NCBI RefSeq assembly: GCF_900100705.1
Contig: NZ_FNCH01000004.1
Location: 186,001-250,000 of the forward strand
Direction of reading: 5' to 3'
Length of the DNA: 64,000 bases
DNA from: Pedobacter terrae
GTDB lineage: Bacteria > Bacteroidota > Bacteroidia > Sphingobacteriales > Sphingobacteriaceae
The translations under genes and the position numbers were made by a program. This document shows positions 51,794-60,792 of the stretch, in pieces (within the stretch, counting starts at the first letter, position 1; the number at the start of each line of letters is the position of its first letter). Under the pieces are notes generated by a model. It saw only the letters and a program-made list of their open reading frames with translations. It had not been told where the DNA came from and searched no databases.

Positions 51794-52868
51794 ATGACGA
51801 AAGAACAAATTCAGGATTTAAGAGACAGAGTAACGTCTCTAAGGAGGTATCTTTGACGTTGATGAGCTACTTTACGCCATTCGCGAAGAAGAAAAATTAA
51901 CCATGGCGCCCGATTTTTGGGATGATCCAAAAAAAGCAGAAAAAATTCTTGCCGAAATCAGTTCAAAGAAAAAATGGACGGATGGCTTTGACCAAACCAA
52001 CAGCGCGGTTGAGGATGCGGTGGTGATGTTTGAATTTTTTCAATCCGGCGATGCTTCAGAAGCTGAGCTTCACGATCAGTTCGAGATTGCCAAAACTGCT
52101 GTAGAAGAACTCGAACTTAAAAATATGCTGCGCAGCAAAGAAGATCAACTTTCTGCAGTATTACAAATTACTGCCGGGGCTGGAGGAACTGAAAGCTGCG
52201 ATTGGGCTTACATGCTCATGCGGATGTATATGATGTGGGGTGAAAAGAATGGATACAAAATTACCGAACAAGACAGCCAGGAAGGGGAGGTTGCAGGGAT
52301 AAAATCGGTAACGCTCCAATTCGATGGCGATTTCTCTTATGGCTACCTCAAAGGCGAAAATGGTGTTCACCGTTTGGTAAGGATATCGCCTTTTGATTCC
52401 AATGCCCGCCGACATACCTCTTTTGCTTCGGTATATGTTTATCCTTTGGTTGATGATACCATTCAGATTGATATCAACCCAGCCGATATTGAATTTGAAA
52501 CATTCAGGGCTGGCGGTGCCGGTGGACAAAACGTAAACAAGGTTGAAACTGCAGTGCGTTTATACCACAAACCATCAGGTATTATCATTAAAAACCAGGA
52601 ATCGCGTTCGCAATTACAGAACAAAGAAAATGCTATCCGTTTGCTCAAATCCCAGTTATTCGAAATCGAAGAACGGAAGCGCAACGAAGCCATTGCCGCT
52701 GTAGAAGGATCGAAGAAAAAGATAGAGTGGGGTTCGCAAATCAGAAGTTATGTTTTGGATGACAGGCGCGTGAAAGATCACCGTACCAATTACCAGACTT
52801 CTAATCCTGATGCAGTGTTAAATGGCGATATCAACGATTTTTTAAAGGCATATTTAATGGAGTTTTAA
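51794..52868 (+). CDS. prfB: Peptide chain release factor 2, expressed by programmed +1 frameshift
   Basis: Translation starts at ATG 51794 and reads 20 codons to an in-frame TGA at 51854-51856. A +1 shift at CTT-T continues with GAC at 51855 and runs to 52868, giving a 357-aa RF2. Residues 198-200 are SPF, the stop-codon-recognition motif of RF2, and 243-245 are GGQ, which triggers peptide release. The frameshift makes RF2 regulate itself: low RF2 leaves the ribosome at the TGA long enough to slip. A gene call beginning at ATG 51903 would lose the first 36 residues. Confidence 0.97.
51842..51857 (+). promoter_or_regulatory. prfB programmed frameshift site
   Basis: AGGAGG (51842-51847), TAT, CTT, TGA, C: the internal Shine-Dalgarno-like stimulator, the slippery CTT-T and the weak TGA-C stop stand in the canonical order and spacing known from E. 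coli prfB. Confidence 0.95.
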
Positions 52869-52878
52869 TCTAAAACAA

Positions 52879-53793
52879 ATGGCAAAATCATCCATCCTTA
52901 TCATGTTATTGTTCATGGCAATTAACTATTCGAATGCTCAAGAAGTAATTCCATTGTATCCTGGTGAAATTCCAGGTGCAAAACCTACGCCGGCTACTTA
53001 TGTAGAACATACCGAAGTGCGCAACAATGGTACGTTAAGTATTACCAAAGTATCGGTACCAACTATGACGGTTTTTGTTGCACCAAAGGAAATCTCAACA
53101 GGAACGGCGGTAATTATTTGTCCGGGTGGTGGTTATGGTGCGCTGGCCTTTAGCCACGAAGGTACTGATGTAGCTAAACGCTTTAATGCCATTGGTGTAA
53201 CTGCTTTCGTGTTAAAATACCGTTTGCCGAGCGATGAAATTATGGTTGATAAAACCTATGGGCCACTACAGGATGCACAACAAGCCATCTACCTGGTGAG
53301 AAAGAAAGCCAAAAAATATGGAATTAAGGCCAAAAAGATTGGGATTATGGGTTTTTCTGCCGGTGGACATTTTGCTTCAACTTTAGTAACCCATTATAAT
53401 GATCTTAAAATTTCTAACCCTGAAAAGGTAAGTCTGAGGCCAAATTTTGCTGCTTTAATTTATCCCGTAATCAGTTTCGAAGAATCGGTACATACTGGTA
53501 CCATGAAAAATTTATTGGGACAAAATCCTGCCGATCGTTTAAAACATTATTTTTCAGCCAATGAAAATGTAAATAAAAAAACACCGCCAGTTTTTTTTGT
53601 ACATGCTAAAGATGATCAAACTGTTCCCTACGAAAACAGTGTGCTGATGAATGAGGCATTAAAGAAAAATAAGATTGATACTGATATTTACCTATACGAA
53701 AAAGGTGGTCATGGTTTCGGCCTGATTAACAAAACTTCTGATGCAGACTGGTTTAACTTATTGGCTAACTGGTTGAAAAAAGAGAAATTTTAA
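52879..53793 (+). CDS. Exported alpha/beta hydrolase (esterase/lipase type)
   Basis: The 304-aa protein has a signal peptide (ending NYSNAQ) and an alpha/beta-hydrolase fold: oxyanion-hole GGGYGAL preceded by CP, the nucleophile elbow GFSAGGH, an acidic residue in HAKDDQTVPYEN and a final His in KGGHGFGL. It resembles BD-FAE/acetylxylan-esterase-like enzymes that remove acyl groups from plant polysaccharides in Bacteroidota. It begins 10 bp after prfB. Confidence 0.92.
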   Translation: MAKSSILIMLLFMAINYSNAQEVIPLYPGEIPGAKPTPATYVEHTEVRNNGTLSITKVSVPTMTVFVAPKEISTGTAVIICPGGGYGALAFSHEGTDVAKRFNAIGVTAFVLKYRLPSDEIMVDKTYGPLQDAQQAIYLVRKKAKKYGIKAKKIGIMGFSAGGHFASTLVTHYNDLKISNPEKVSLRPNFAALIYPVISFEESVHTGTMKNLLGQNPADRLKHYFSANENVNKKTPPVFFVHAKDDQTVPYENSVLMNEALKKNKIDTDIYLYEKGGHGFGLINKTSDADWFNLLANWLKKEKF

Positions 53794-53834
53794 TACCTTT
53801 GTCGGAGATTTTAACCTCTTAACCGGAAATTTTA

Positions 53835-54635
53835 ATGCAAAAAACAATCAAATACGTAATGGTGGCCCTGGTTGCATTCATTGCAATTGTGGGCTGTAAA
53901 AAAGAAATTAATTGGAATGCCAGGCCCGATCCTAATGGAAATGGCTGCAAGTTAATGAGTTTAAAAACCGACTTTGATGCACTGGGTGAAGTTGAAATCA
54001 GCTATAACTACGATGTATCTGGTAAATTAATCAGTGCAACGAGTGATGGGGAAACCATGACTTATACCTATTCTACTACGAAAATTACTGGTACGCTAGA
54101 AAATGGCGAAAAAACAGAGCTTACCATAGCAAATGGCAGAGCTGTTTCCAGTTATATGTCTGATTTTTTTCCGGGGGTAAGTGCAACCAGGAACTATACC
54201 TATAATGCTAATGGTTACTTAACGGTTGTTAAAAGCTATTTAGGGAATACTCTGAATTCAACTGCTGAACTTAGCTATACCGGTGATAATTTAACACAAG
54301 AGAAAGTAACCTATGCCGAAGATGGGAGTGTTGAGACAATTACTTATGAATACTCGGGCGAGATGGCGGTAAATACATATCAGATGGCTGATCCACTTGC
54401 TGCCATTGTAGATTATGTACCAGGGAACTATTTTGGAAAAGCATCTAAAAACATACTCAAAAAAACGGTTACAATATCTAGTATGCTGTCTAATGTAGAG
54501 ACAAATGAATACACTTATGCCTTTGATAATAAAGGAAATGCAACATCAATCGTGATCAAAAAACATATTGATAATGGTGGAAGTGCAACTGATACCTCTA
54601 TAACCACATTAAGTTTAGTTTATAACTGCAAATAG
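53835..54635 (+). CDS. Hypothetical lipoprotein with YD/RHS-like strand repeats
   Basis: The 266-aa protein has a lipobox (AIVGC) followed by KKE. The rest is a series of short strands with Tyr/Asn-rich turns (YNYDVSGKLISATSDG, YTYNANGYLTVV, YTYAFDNKGNATSI), like the antiparallel repeats of DUF4595-type or RHS-like lipoproteins. No catalytic motif is seen. It could be a surface binding or structural lipoprotein. A strong terminator follows. Confidence 0.72.
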   Translation: MQKTIKYVMVALVAFIAIVGCKKEINWNARPDPNGNGCKLMSLKTDFDALGEVEISYNYDVSGKLISATSDGETMTYTYSTTKITGTLENGEKTELTIANGRAVSSYMSDFFPGVSATRNYTYNANGYLTVVKSYLGNTLNSTAELSYTGDNLTQEKVTYAEDGSVETITYEYSGEMAVNTYQMADPLAAIVDYVPGNYFGKASKNILKKTVTISSMLSNVETNEYTYAFDNKGNATSIVIKKHIDNGGSATDTSITTLSLVYNCK

Positions 54636-54650
54636 GATATAAACTTTAAT

Positions 54651-54683
54651 AAAAGCCTGATCATAATTTATGGTCAGGCTTTT
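54651..54683 (+). terminator. Rho-independent terminator
   Basis: AAAAGCCTGA (54651-54660) pairs with TCAGGCTTTT (54674-54683), with an inner CAT/ATG pair, followed by GCTTTTA. Confidence 0.88.
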
Positions 54684-54959
54684 GCTTTTATATGGCTATT
54701 ATTCATTGTCAGCATTCACTACAACTCCCAATTTACCACCCTATTTTTACGATTTAGCCCCTCATAATTAATATGTGGTTTGTATATATTTGGATACATT
54801 AAAGTAGTTTTTGATCTGTATATAGTTTAACTTTCTGAAAATATTAAATATTAAAGAGTTTGCTGTTTTTAACGTAAACATAATTTTATATCAGTTTTTT
54901 TGGGTTAAGATCAAGCGATTACTATATAATTAACCAAATATTTACCTAAATCAACAAAA
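54684..54959. other. Intergenic region before the GH16 gene, nothing certain
   Basis: Very AT-rich; TATATTTG at 54785-54792 could be a -7 box, but it lies 168 bp before the next start and lacks a proper -33 element. Confidence 0.35.
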
Positions 54960-55787
54960 ATGAGTAAAAAAACAATGAAATGGTGCATACTCTTAGTATG
55001 TCTGTTTACCGGATTTTTATCTTGCAAAAAAGATAAGTCCGATGTTAAATCTGAAAGCGGTCAGGTGAAAGCCTGGGAAACCTTAATTGATGGCAATTCT
55101 TTTGCGAACTATGCTAATTTCGAGGCACAATGGAATTATAATTATCCATGGGGTACCGATCATAATGGCTCGGCACGTATGGTAGGGAGCTCTTCTAACC
55201 ATAATCAAATCTCTTTAAGTGGAGGCGTATTAACCATTAAAGCTACCCGTTTGGCTTCATCGCCAGGAAACAGTACAGCTAACGGATTCACCAATGTGGC
55301 CATTTGGTATAACTCTGGCGCATGCCATGCCAAGCAACAGGTGCTCATTAACGATCAGTTCCCGAGTTATACCATTTCAGGAGATTTTGCTGTGCCAACT
55401 AGTAAAGGCACCTGGCCTGCCTTCTGGATTACGGGCGTTAATTCGTGGCCGCCAGAAAGCGATATTATGGAGTTTAAAGGCAATAATACCAATTGGCAAA
55501 ACACTTATGATGGTGGTTGGGAAAATAAACTTACAGCAGTTTCTAATGCAGGTTCTTACCACAATTATAAATGCTGGTACAACAAAGTAAGTGCAACTGA
55601 TGTAGATTGCCATTATTACATTGATAATGTTTGGGTGGCCAAGCATACCATGAGTAATTCTGTAAATAAACCAATGTGGCTAATCATCAACATGCAAATG
55701 GAAGGTGATAGTGGCGCTCCTGGTCCGTCTGGCAATACTTTTTATACTGGTAAAAATATTTACCTGGGTAGAGAAAGGGCTTTCTAG
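54960..55787 (+). CDS. Lipoprotein glycoside hydrolase, GH16-like
   Basis: The 275-aa protein has a lipobox (GFLSC) then KKDK, and a concanavalin-like beta-sandwich. The GH16 catalytic pattern ExDxxE is present as E166-S-D168-I-M-E171, with W152 and W156 in the usual position before it (TWPAFWI). GH16 enzymes cut beta-1,3/1,4 glucans, agars or similar polysaccharides; the specificity cannot be told. It is surface- or periplasm-anchored. It stands next to CAP and GH18 genes, suggesting a small polysaccharide-related group. Confidence 0.82.
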   Translation: MSKKTMKWCILLVCLFTGFLSCKKDKSDVKSESGQVKAWETLIDGNSFANYANFEAQWNYNYPWGTDHNGSARMVGSSSNHNQISLSGGVLTIKATRLASSPGNSTANGFTNVAIWYNSGACHAKQQVLINDQFPSYTISGDFAVPTSKGTWPAFWITGVNSWPPESDIMEFKGNNTNWQNTYDGGWENKLTAVSNAGSYHNYKCWYNKVSATDVDCHYYIDNVWVAKHTMSNSVNKPMWLIINMQMEGDSGAPGPSGNTFYTGKNIYLGRERAF

Positions 55788-55853
55788 TTGCTTAAACAAA
55801 AATTAATATGGAGGTAGCATTGCAGCTGCCTCCATTTGCATCATAAATAAATT

Positions 55854-56336
55854 ATGAACAAATATTTAATCTTATCTGGCGGTATGTTGCTCTTTGTTTT
55901 ACTGACGCAGTGCAAAAAGGATGAAATAACAACGCCAGAAAATAATGTTTCTTTATTGATTAGCAGGATTAACCTGCTAAGGCAGAGCGGATGTAATTGC
56001 GGAACTGAATATATGGCCCCGGTACCCAGCTTATCGTCAAATAACCAGTTGCAAAATGCAGCAACAATGCATGCAAAAGATATGGCAGAACAAAACTATT
56101 TTGATCATTTATCTCCGAATGGTGTTACTCCGGCCGAACGTGCAATAGAAGCAGGTTATAAAGGCGATTTTAGGGCAGAAAATTTAGCCAGGGGATATCT
56201 TGAGGTAGATCAGGTCATCAATGCGTGGAAAATTAGTGTAAGCCACTGTAAAGCCATGATGGATGCTAAAAGTAAAGAAATAGGCGCAGGTATGACACAA
56301 AATTATTGGGTAGTAACCTTTGGGAGTTCTTTATAA
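55854..56336 (+). CDS. CAP (SCP/PR-1) domain lipoprotein
   Basis: The 160-aa protein has a lipobox-like LLTQC then KKD, followed by a bacterial CAP domain: HAKDMAEQNYFDHLSPNGVTPAERA, AENLARG and SHCKAMMDAKSKEIGAGM, with the two His and two Glu that form the CAP cavity. CAP proteins are secreted and may bind lipids or act as weak proteases; the role in bacteria is unclear. Its 3' end overlaps the convergent GH18 gene by 34 bp. Confidence 0.88.
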   Translation: MNKYLILSGGMLLFVLLTQCKKDEITTPENNVSLLISRINLLRQSGCNCGTEYMAPVPSLSSNNQLQNAATMHAKDMAEQNYFDHLSPNGVTPAERAIEAGYKGDFRAENLARGYLEVDQVINAWKISVSHCKAMMDAKSKEIGAGMTQNYWVVTFGSSL

Positions 56337-57439
56337 CCTTTTATCGTTTTATCAATTACATCTAGCAGTCCGTTACTATAGGTGTCATTAGCTAATTCCC
56401 AAAACATAATACCATTTAATTTTTGATCAATTACATATTTGGATTTTAATGCAATTGATTTAGGGTCATCAAAAGTGACGAAATACCGCGTTTTTGGATT
56501 ATAATAATAAGGCGCTTTGGCTATCTCATCCCAATAATAGGTATAGCCATTTTCGGTTGAAAACTCATTGTTGAAATCTTTATAGCCAATGCTGTTTACA
56601 AATTTCGATGGCTGGTTTAAACCGTGGTTTGCATCGCTGGTGTTTTCAAAAATACGGGCATAAAATGCAGCTCCCAAAGCAATTTTTTGTGCGGGTACAC
56701 CTAAAGCGATTAAATTTTTTACTGCATAATCTGCAGACAAAGTTTGTTGTGGGGTAGAATATAAAGGAGTATGGTGGCCGCTTTGCGTTGCATACCCACC
56801 TACCAGATCGTAACTCATTACGTTTACCCGGTTTACCAACGGCATTACCTTATCCCATTCGAAGCAAGAGTCAATGCAGTTTTTTGTGCCGCCTGCTGCG
56901 AAACTAATTTCAGCTTTTTTACCGAGTTTATTTCTCAGTTCTTTAATCAATAAAGTAAAATTGTGTTTGTCATCTGGCGTATACCGATGCCCGGGATAAC
57001 CCAATACGGCCGGGTATTCCCAATCGATATCTATGCCATCAGCCTTAAAAAAATCTAAAAGCGCTTTGGTTGTTTTGGCAAATGTTTTTCGCCCTTCATT
57101 TCTGCCAAATACTTCCGAACAAGAAGCGCAGGCACCCCAGCCACCCATAGCAATCATAACCTTTAAAGCAGGGTTGCGTTTTTTCATCTCGACCATTTTA
57201 GAAATCAAAGCCGAATCTTTGGCTGAGGTGATGTTTAAGCTATCGCCCTTTAAATGGCCGAAGCTGTAAATTAAATGACTAATCTTTTCGATTGGGAAAC
57301 TATCAATAACCGATGCGCCTTGACCCGTGTAGTAGGCAATAACATTTGGTTTGGCTGTTTTTTGCGCTTTTAGGCTGCCAGCCGAAAGCATTAAAGCCAT
57401 CAGGCAAATTCTAGGTAGATTACTGATTTTTGGATACAA
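56303..57439 (-). CDS. Secreted GH18 chitinase-like enzyme
   Basis: The 378-aa protein has an N-terminal hydrophobic signal (ending SLKAQ, about residue 26) and a GH18 TIM barrel. The active site D134-G-I-D137-I-D139-W-E141 is complete, with E141 the acid catalyst; MGGWG near 98-102, MSYDLVG and FWELANDT near the end are further GH18 marks. It should cleave chitin or N-acetylglucosamine-containing glycans. It is convergent with the CAP gene and overlaps it by 34 bp. Confidence 0.94.
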   Translation of the reverse strand: MYPKISNLPRICLMALMLSAGSLKAQKTAKPNVIAYYTGQGASVIDSFPIEKISHLIYSFGHLKGDSLNITSAKDSALISKMVEMKKRNPALKVMIAMGGWGACASCSEVFGRNEGRKTFAKTTKALLDFFKADGIDIDWEYPAVLGYPGHRYTPDDKHNFTLLIKELRNKLGKKAEISFAAGGTKNCIDSCFEWDKVMPLVNRVNVMSYDLVGGYATQSGHHTPLYSTPQQTLSADYAVKNLIALGVPAQKIALGAAFYARIFENTSDANHGLNQPSKFVNSIGYKDFNNEFSTENGYTYYWDEIAKAPYYYNPKTRYFVTFDDPKSIALKSKYVIDQKLNGIMFWELANDTYSNGLLDVIDKTIKGYKELPKVTTQ

Positions 57440-57451
57440 GGGCTTGACTGT

Positions 57452-58321
57452 TTAAGACTGCTTTTCTGCTAAAATGTTTTGGAGTTCGTTTAATTCAGCT
57501 ACTTTTTCTGTTGCGCCAGCATTTTCGTAAGCTGAAATCAGGTTTCTAATTACCCGGCGAATAATATCCGTATTGCTGCAGGGTTTATAATACTCTGGTA
57601 GCGCTTCTAAGTTAAGCTGACGCAAAAATTGATCTACGTCGTGTTTGCCAAAAATGTTACCCCTGTTAAAAGCATTGATGTAAAATAGTACACCGTACTC
57701 AGAACCCTCCTGCTTACTATCATCAATATAGCCTAAAATGAAATGCTGCGGTAAATTAATCCCATACACAGGCAGATCTAACTTTTGCGCCAAGGTAGAA
57801 TAAATAATGGCTAAAGAAATCTGGTTGCCTTTTTTACTTTCTAAAACCTGATTTAAGTAGGAGTTTTGCGGGTCGTGGTGATTTTTGGTGTTTCCGCCAA
57901 AGCCATATTGCTGGTATAAAACATGGTTGATCAGTTTTACCTTCTCAACAGAACTCATTTCATACTGCAGGCCCAGCCAGATATCTCTTTTTATTTCTTC
58001 AATTTGGTTAATTACCTTTTGCTCATCCAGATCAGGATATTGATAACGATTTATAATCAGAGCGCCTTGCATTAAATCAAAAGCACCACTTAAATACCAA
58101 AGGCTTAGGTCTTCTTTAACCGTTTTGAATTGGATTTGATGGACAATGTTTTCAATACGTTCCTGCATCAGTCCATCGAAAGATTGTTCCCATGCATTTT
58201 CCAGGTAATGGATCACTTCACCACCATATTCAAGCAGTTTTTTTTCCACATGTTGGTACACTTCCTCGTCCGGATCGTCCAATAATTTAACTAAAGCACT
58301 TATCTCTGCGATATTTTCCAT
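57452..58321 (-). CDS. SirB1-like / transglutaminase-like (Transglut_core2) protein
   Basis: The 289-aa cytoplasmic protein matches the SirB1/Transglut_core2 type: an N-terminal HEAT-like helix region (EVYQHVEKKLLEYGGEVIHYLE), then the conserved KGNQISLAIIYSTLAQKLDLPVYGINLPQHFILGY core. The catalytic Cys of true transglutaminases is replaced by Ile/Ser in this stretch, as seen in this family, so enzymatic activity is doubtful. It lies 12 bp upstream of the GH18 gene on the same strand. Function unknown. Confidence 0.82.
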   Translation of the reverse strand: MENIAEISALVKLLDDPDEEVYQHVEKKLLEYGGEVIHYLENAWEQSFDGLMQERIENIVHQIQFKTVKEDLSLWYLSGAFDLMQGALIINRYQYPDLDEQKVINQIEEIKRDIWLGLQYEMSSVEKVKLINHVLYQQYGFGGNTKNHHDPQNSYLNQVLESKKGNQISLAIIYSTLAQKLDLPVYGINLPQHFILGYIDDSKQEGSEYGVLFYINAFNRGNIFGKHDVDQFLRQLNLEALPEYYKPCSNTDIIRRVIRNLISAYENAGATEKVAELNELQNILAEKQS

Positions 58322-58350
58322 AAAACATACATACGTTTGCGGCGTTTAAT

Positions 58351-58358
58351 TACTTTTG
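58351..58358 (+). promoter_or_regulatory. Probable -7 box (TACTTTTG) for the methyltransferase gene
   Basis: TACTTTTG fits TAnnTTTG and lies 7 bp before the ATG at 58366, giving a very short leader. TTTG at 58336-58339 is too close to be a standard -33 box. Confidence 0.5.
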
Positions 58359-58365
58359 CAATATT

Positions 58366-59148
58366 ATGTTATTTCAATTTATTACAGATTACCTTAAACA
58401 CCGTTTAACAGCTAAGAGCAGGCATGGAACGCATTCGCCATTTGTGTACAAGCTCGCCGATGAGGTAATTTACGATTTAAACGACAAATCTGAATACAAA
58501 AATATAGAGGAGCAGCGAAAAAAACTTTTTAATGACGATTCTGTAATCACCGTTACCGACCTCGGTGCGGGCTCCCACCTGAATAAAAACCGAACAAAGA
58601 AAGTTAGTCAGATTGCCAAAAATGCATTAAAGAGCCCAAAATTAGCCAAGCTTATTTATCGGTTGGCTAAAAATACCAAAGCAAAAAGCGCAATCGAATT
58701 GGGTACCTGTTTGGGTATTACAACCGCTTACTTAGCAAAAACAGATGCCCAAACACAGGTGGTTACGATAGAGGGCTGTCCCCAAACTGCAGAGGTAGCC
58801 AGAAAAAACTTCCAGGACCTGAATTTAGAAAATATCGAACTTCATGTGGGTAATTTTGATTTAATTTTGCCCGATATTATTGCGCAGCAACCCAGCCTCG
58901 ATTTTGTTTATATTGATGGCAACCACCGTAAAGATGCTACCTTGAATTATTTTAAATGGTGCCTGCCAAAGGTAACTGAAAATTCGTTACTTATTTTTGA
59001 CGATATTTATTGGAGTGAAGGGATGAAAGAAGCCTGGGCCGAAATTAAAAACCACCCTGATGTTACCGTAACCATCGATTTGTTTTGGATTGGATTGGTA
59101 TATTTTAGAAAGGGTCAGGCTAAAGAACATTTTAAACTTAAGTTTTAA
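58366..59148 (+). CDS. Class I SAM-dependent methyltransferase (O-methyltransferase-like)
   Basis: The 260-aa protein shows a Rossmann-type methyltransferase domain: SAIELGTCLGITTAYLA as the SAM-binding loop (motif I), VVTIEGCP as motif II with the acidic residue, and DFVYIDGNHRKDATLNYF as the later metal/SAM-near block of the catechol O-methyltransferase-like (Methyltransf_24) group. The target is unknown. The next gene starts 4 bp later. Confidence 0.9.
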   Translation: MLFQFITDYLKHRLTAKSRHGTHSPFVYKLADEVIYDLNDKSEYKNIEEQRKKLFNDDSVITVTDLGAGSHLNKNRTKKVSQIAKNALKSPKLAKLIYRLAKNTKAKSAIELGTCLGITTAYLAKTDAQTQVVTIEGCPQTAEVARKNFQDLNLENIELHVGNFDLILPDIIAQQPSLDFVYIDGNHRKDATLNYFKWCLPKVTENSLLIFDDIYWSEGMKEAWAEIKNHPDVTVTIDLFWIGLVYFRKGQAKEHFKLKF

Positions 59149-59152
59149 AGCC

Positions 59153-59821
59153 ATGCAGGAACCGAAACTAGCAGGTATTCAAAAACGATCGGCACTCTTC
59201 GTTTTGCTGATCAGTTTTTTCTCTGGTATTGCAGCTTACCTGCTTTCGTTTCTTTATAAAATGGATGCCCTTACGCATATTATGTTTGGGTGGGATGTTT
59301 TTTGCCTGGTACTCAATACACTGCATTGGTACATGTTTTTTCATACCTCTGCTGCTGAAACGCATTTAAAGGCTAAAATGCAGGATGAAACCCGTGGCGA
59401 AATTTTTGCCGTTGTAGTGGTTTCTACTTTTGCCGGCTTACTTGCAGTAGTTTTACTACTTATTAATAAAGATATTGAACCGCTTAATTTGGTTATCGCC
59501 ATACTTGGCATGTTTTTATCCTGGTTTTTAGTACATACTACCTTTACTATGCGTTATGCCCATTTGTATTATGGGGATAAACGGACAGGAAAATCAGAAA
59601 AGGGTGGGGCGGGATTGGAGTTCCCGGGCCATGATGAACCTGATTTCATCGATTTTGCCTACTTTTCTTTTGTGTTGGGCATGACTTTCCAGGTTTCGGA
59701 TGTTGAAATTTCGAATAGAGAGATCAGACGCCTTTCCCTCCTGCACAGTTTAATTGCCTTTATTTTCAATACCGTTATTGTAGCGTTAACCATTAATGCA
59801 CTGGCAGGGCTAAGCAAATAA
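59153..59821 (+). CDS. DUF1345 membrane protein
   Basis: The start is set at ATG 59153, 4 bp after the methyltransferase stop, giving 222 aa; a frame opening at 59090 would overlap that gene. The protein has about five transmembrane helices and the DUF1345 segments FGWDVFCLVL and YFSFVLGMTFQVSD. The family is an integral inner-membrane protein of unknown function. Likely cotranscribed with the methyltransferase gene. Confidence 0.88.
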   Translation: MQEPKLAGIQKRSALFVLLISFFSGIAAYLLSFLYKMDALTHIMFGWDVFCLVLNTLHWYMFFHTSAAETHLKAKMQDETRGEIFAVVVVSTFAGLLAVVLLLINKDIEPLNLVIAILGMFLSWFLVHTTFTMRYAHLYYGDKRTGKSEKGGAGLEFPGHDEPDFIDFAYFSFVLGMTFQVSDVEISNREIRRLSLLHSLIAFIFNTVIVALTINALAGLSK

Positions 59822-59834
59822 TTTCTTTCTGGGA

Positions 59835-59884
59835 AAACTTACGAAGTTTAAAAAGACCTGAGCGAAGGAGAACTTCGTAAGTTT
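59835..59884. repeat. 14-bp perfect inverted repeat after the DUF1345 gene
   Basis: AAACTTACGAAGTT (59835-59848) and AACTTCGTAAGTTT (59871-59884) are exact reverse complements with a 22-nt loop. It may serve as a terminator for the gene ending at 59821. Confidence 0.75.
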
Positions 59885-59924
59885 GGTCTGGCCTCCGCTG
59901 ATGATCCTTTAGTAATAGGTAGTT

Positions 59925-60310
59925 TTTTGGAAATGAACAGTTTTTTTCTTTTGGCGGGCTTCAGTCCCGCTTCCGCTTCTGCCGATAAAGAATCGGCATC
60001 CCGCTTCGATCGCCCGCCTGCAACGGGCAGGGGTTTAGAAAGAACAGTTAAATATTTTGGCTCCATGCCAGGCGCAAGCCATTCGATCATAAACCTGACA
60101 GCAGCGAACACGTAGTGTAACGAAGTAAAGCGAATGGCAGGGCTACAAGAGCCAAGAACCACAGGCCGTTCGTTTTCAAATAAAAAGTATTAATATTTAG
60201 GATTAGGAAATGAGCAGTTCTTTTCTTTTGGCGGACTTCAGTTCCGCTTTCCCTTCTGCAGATTGAAGAAATCTGCATCCAGCTACCGGATGTGCGTTTT
60301 AAAACGAGTA
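59925..60310. repeat. Diverged copy of the palindromic element, plus a partial second copy
   Basis: Read on the minus strand, 60070-60175 carries AGCCCTGCCATTCGCTTTACTTC and CTGTCAGGTTTA as in the units at 39955-40875. At the other end, AATGAACAGTTTTTTTCTTTTGGCGGGCTTCAG (59932 onward) is repeated as AATGAGCAGTTCTTTTCTTTTGGCGGACTTCAG from about 60208. Frames in this stretch are repeat artefacts. The 59822-60423 gap has no gene. Confidence 0.75.
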
Positions 60311-60423
60311 TGAAAATCAATTTATTTGATTGAATACCAATGTTTTACGTTTTTAAACTGACTTTTCAGTAATATAACTTGTTTTTTAGTTGCAAAACTG
60401 GAAAGTAAGTTATAGATTTGAGT

Positions 60424-60792
60424 ATGGAAGAATTAACCAAAGCAGAAGAGCGCATTATGCAGGTTTTATGGAAACTGCAGAAGGCATTTGTGAAAGATAT
60501 TATTGATGAACTTGAAGACGAACCTAAACCGCCTTACAATACCATTTCATCAATTGTGAGGCTTTTAGAGAAGAAAGGCTATGTTAATTATAAGGCTTAC
60601 GGGAAAACATACGAGTATTTTCCGGCCATTACAAAGGATGAATATGCCAAAACTACATTCTCTAAACTGTTTGCCGGCTATTTTAATAATTCTCCAACCA
60701 GCCTGTTATCATTTATGGTAAAAGAGGAAAAACTAAGTGAAAAAGATATAGAAGAAATTAAGAAAATCATTAACCAAAATTCGAAATCATGA
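60424..60792 (+). CDS. BlaI/MecI-family transcriptional repressor
   Basis: The ATG at 60424 (122 aa) is preferred to a TTG two codons earlier. The protein has the BlaI/MecI winged-helix domain (residues about 5-75): LTKAEERIMQVLWKLQKAFVKDI, then PPYNTISSIVRLLEKKGYV as the recognition helix, and a C-terminal dimerisation part. In the known systems the repressor is cut by the membrane peptidase BlaR1/MecR1. The next gene, overlapping by 4 bp, encodes such a peptidase. Confidence 0.95.
   Translation: MEELTKAEERIMQVLWKLQKAFVKDIIDELEDEPKPPYNTISSIVRLLEKKGYVNYKAYGKTYEYFPAITKDEYAKTTFSKLFAGYFNNSPTSLLSFMVKEEKLSEKDIEEIKKIINQNSKS

Noticed and set aside
51903..52868. RF2 as a 321-aa protein starting at ATG 51903
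   Set aside because: Upstream sequence encodes the missing N-terminus through the frameshift site, so the shorter call is an annotation artefact.
57452..58321. Active transglutaminase
   Set aside because: The expected catalytic Cys is not present in the core motif.
59848..60320. Reading frames of 62-104 codons around the palindromic repeat
   Set aside because: They consist of repeat sequence with hairpins; similar frames occur wherever this repeat lies.
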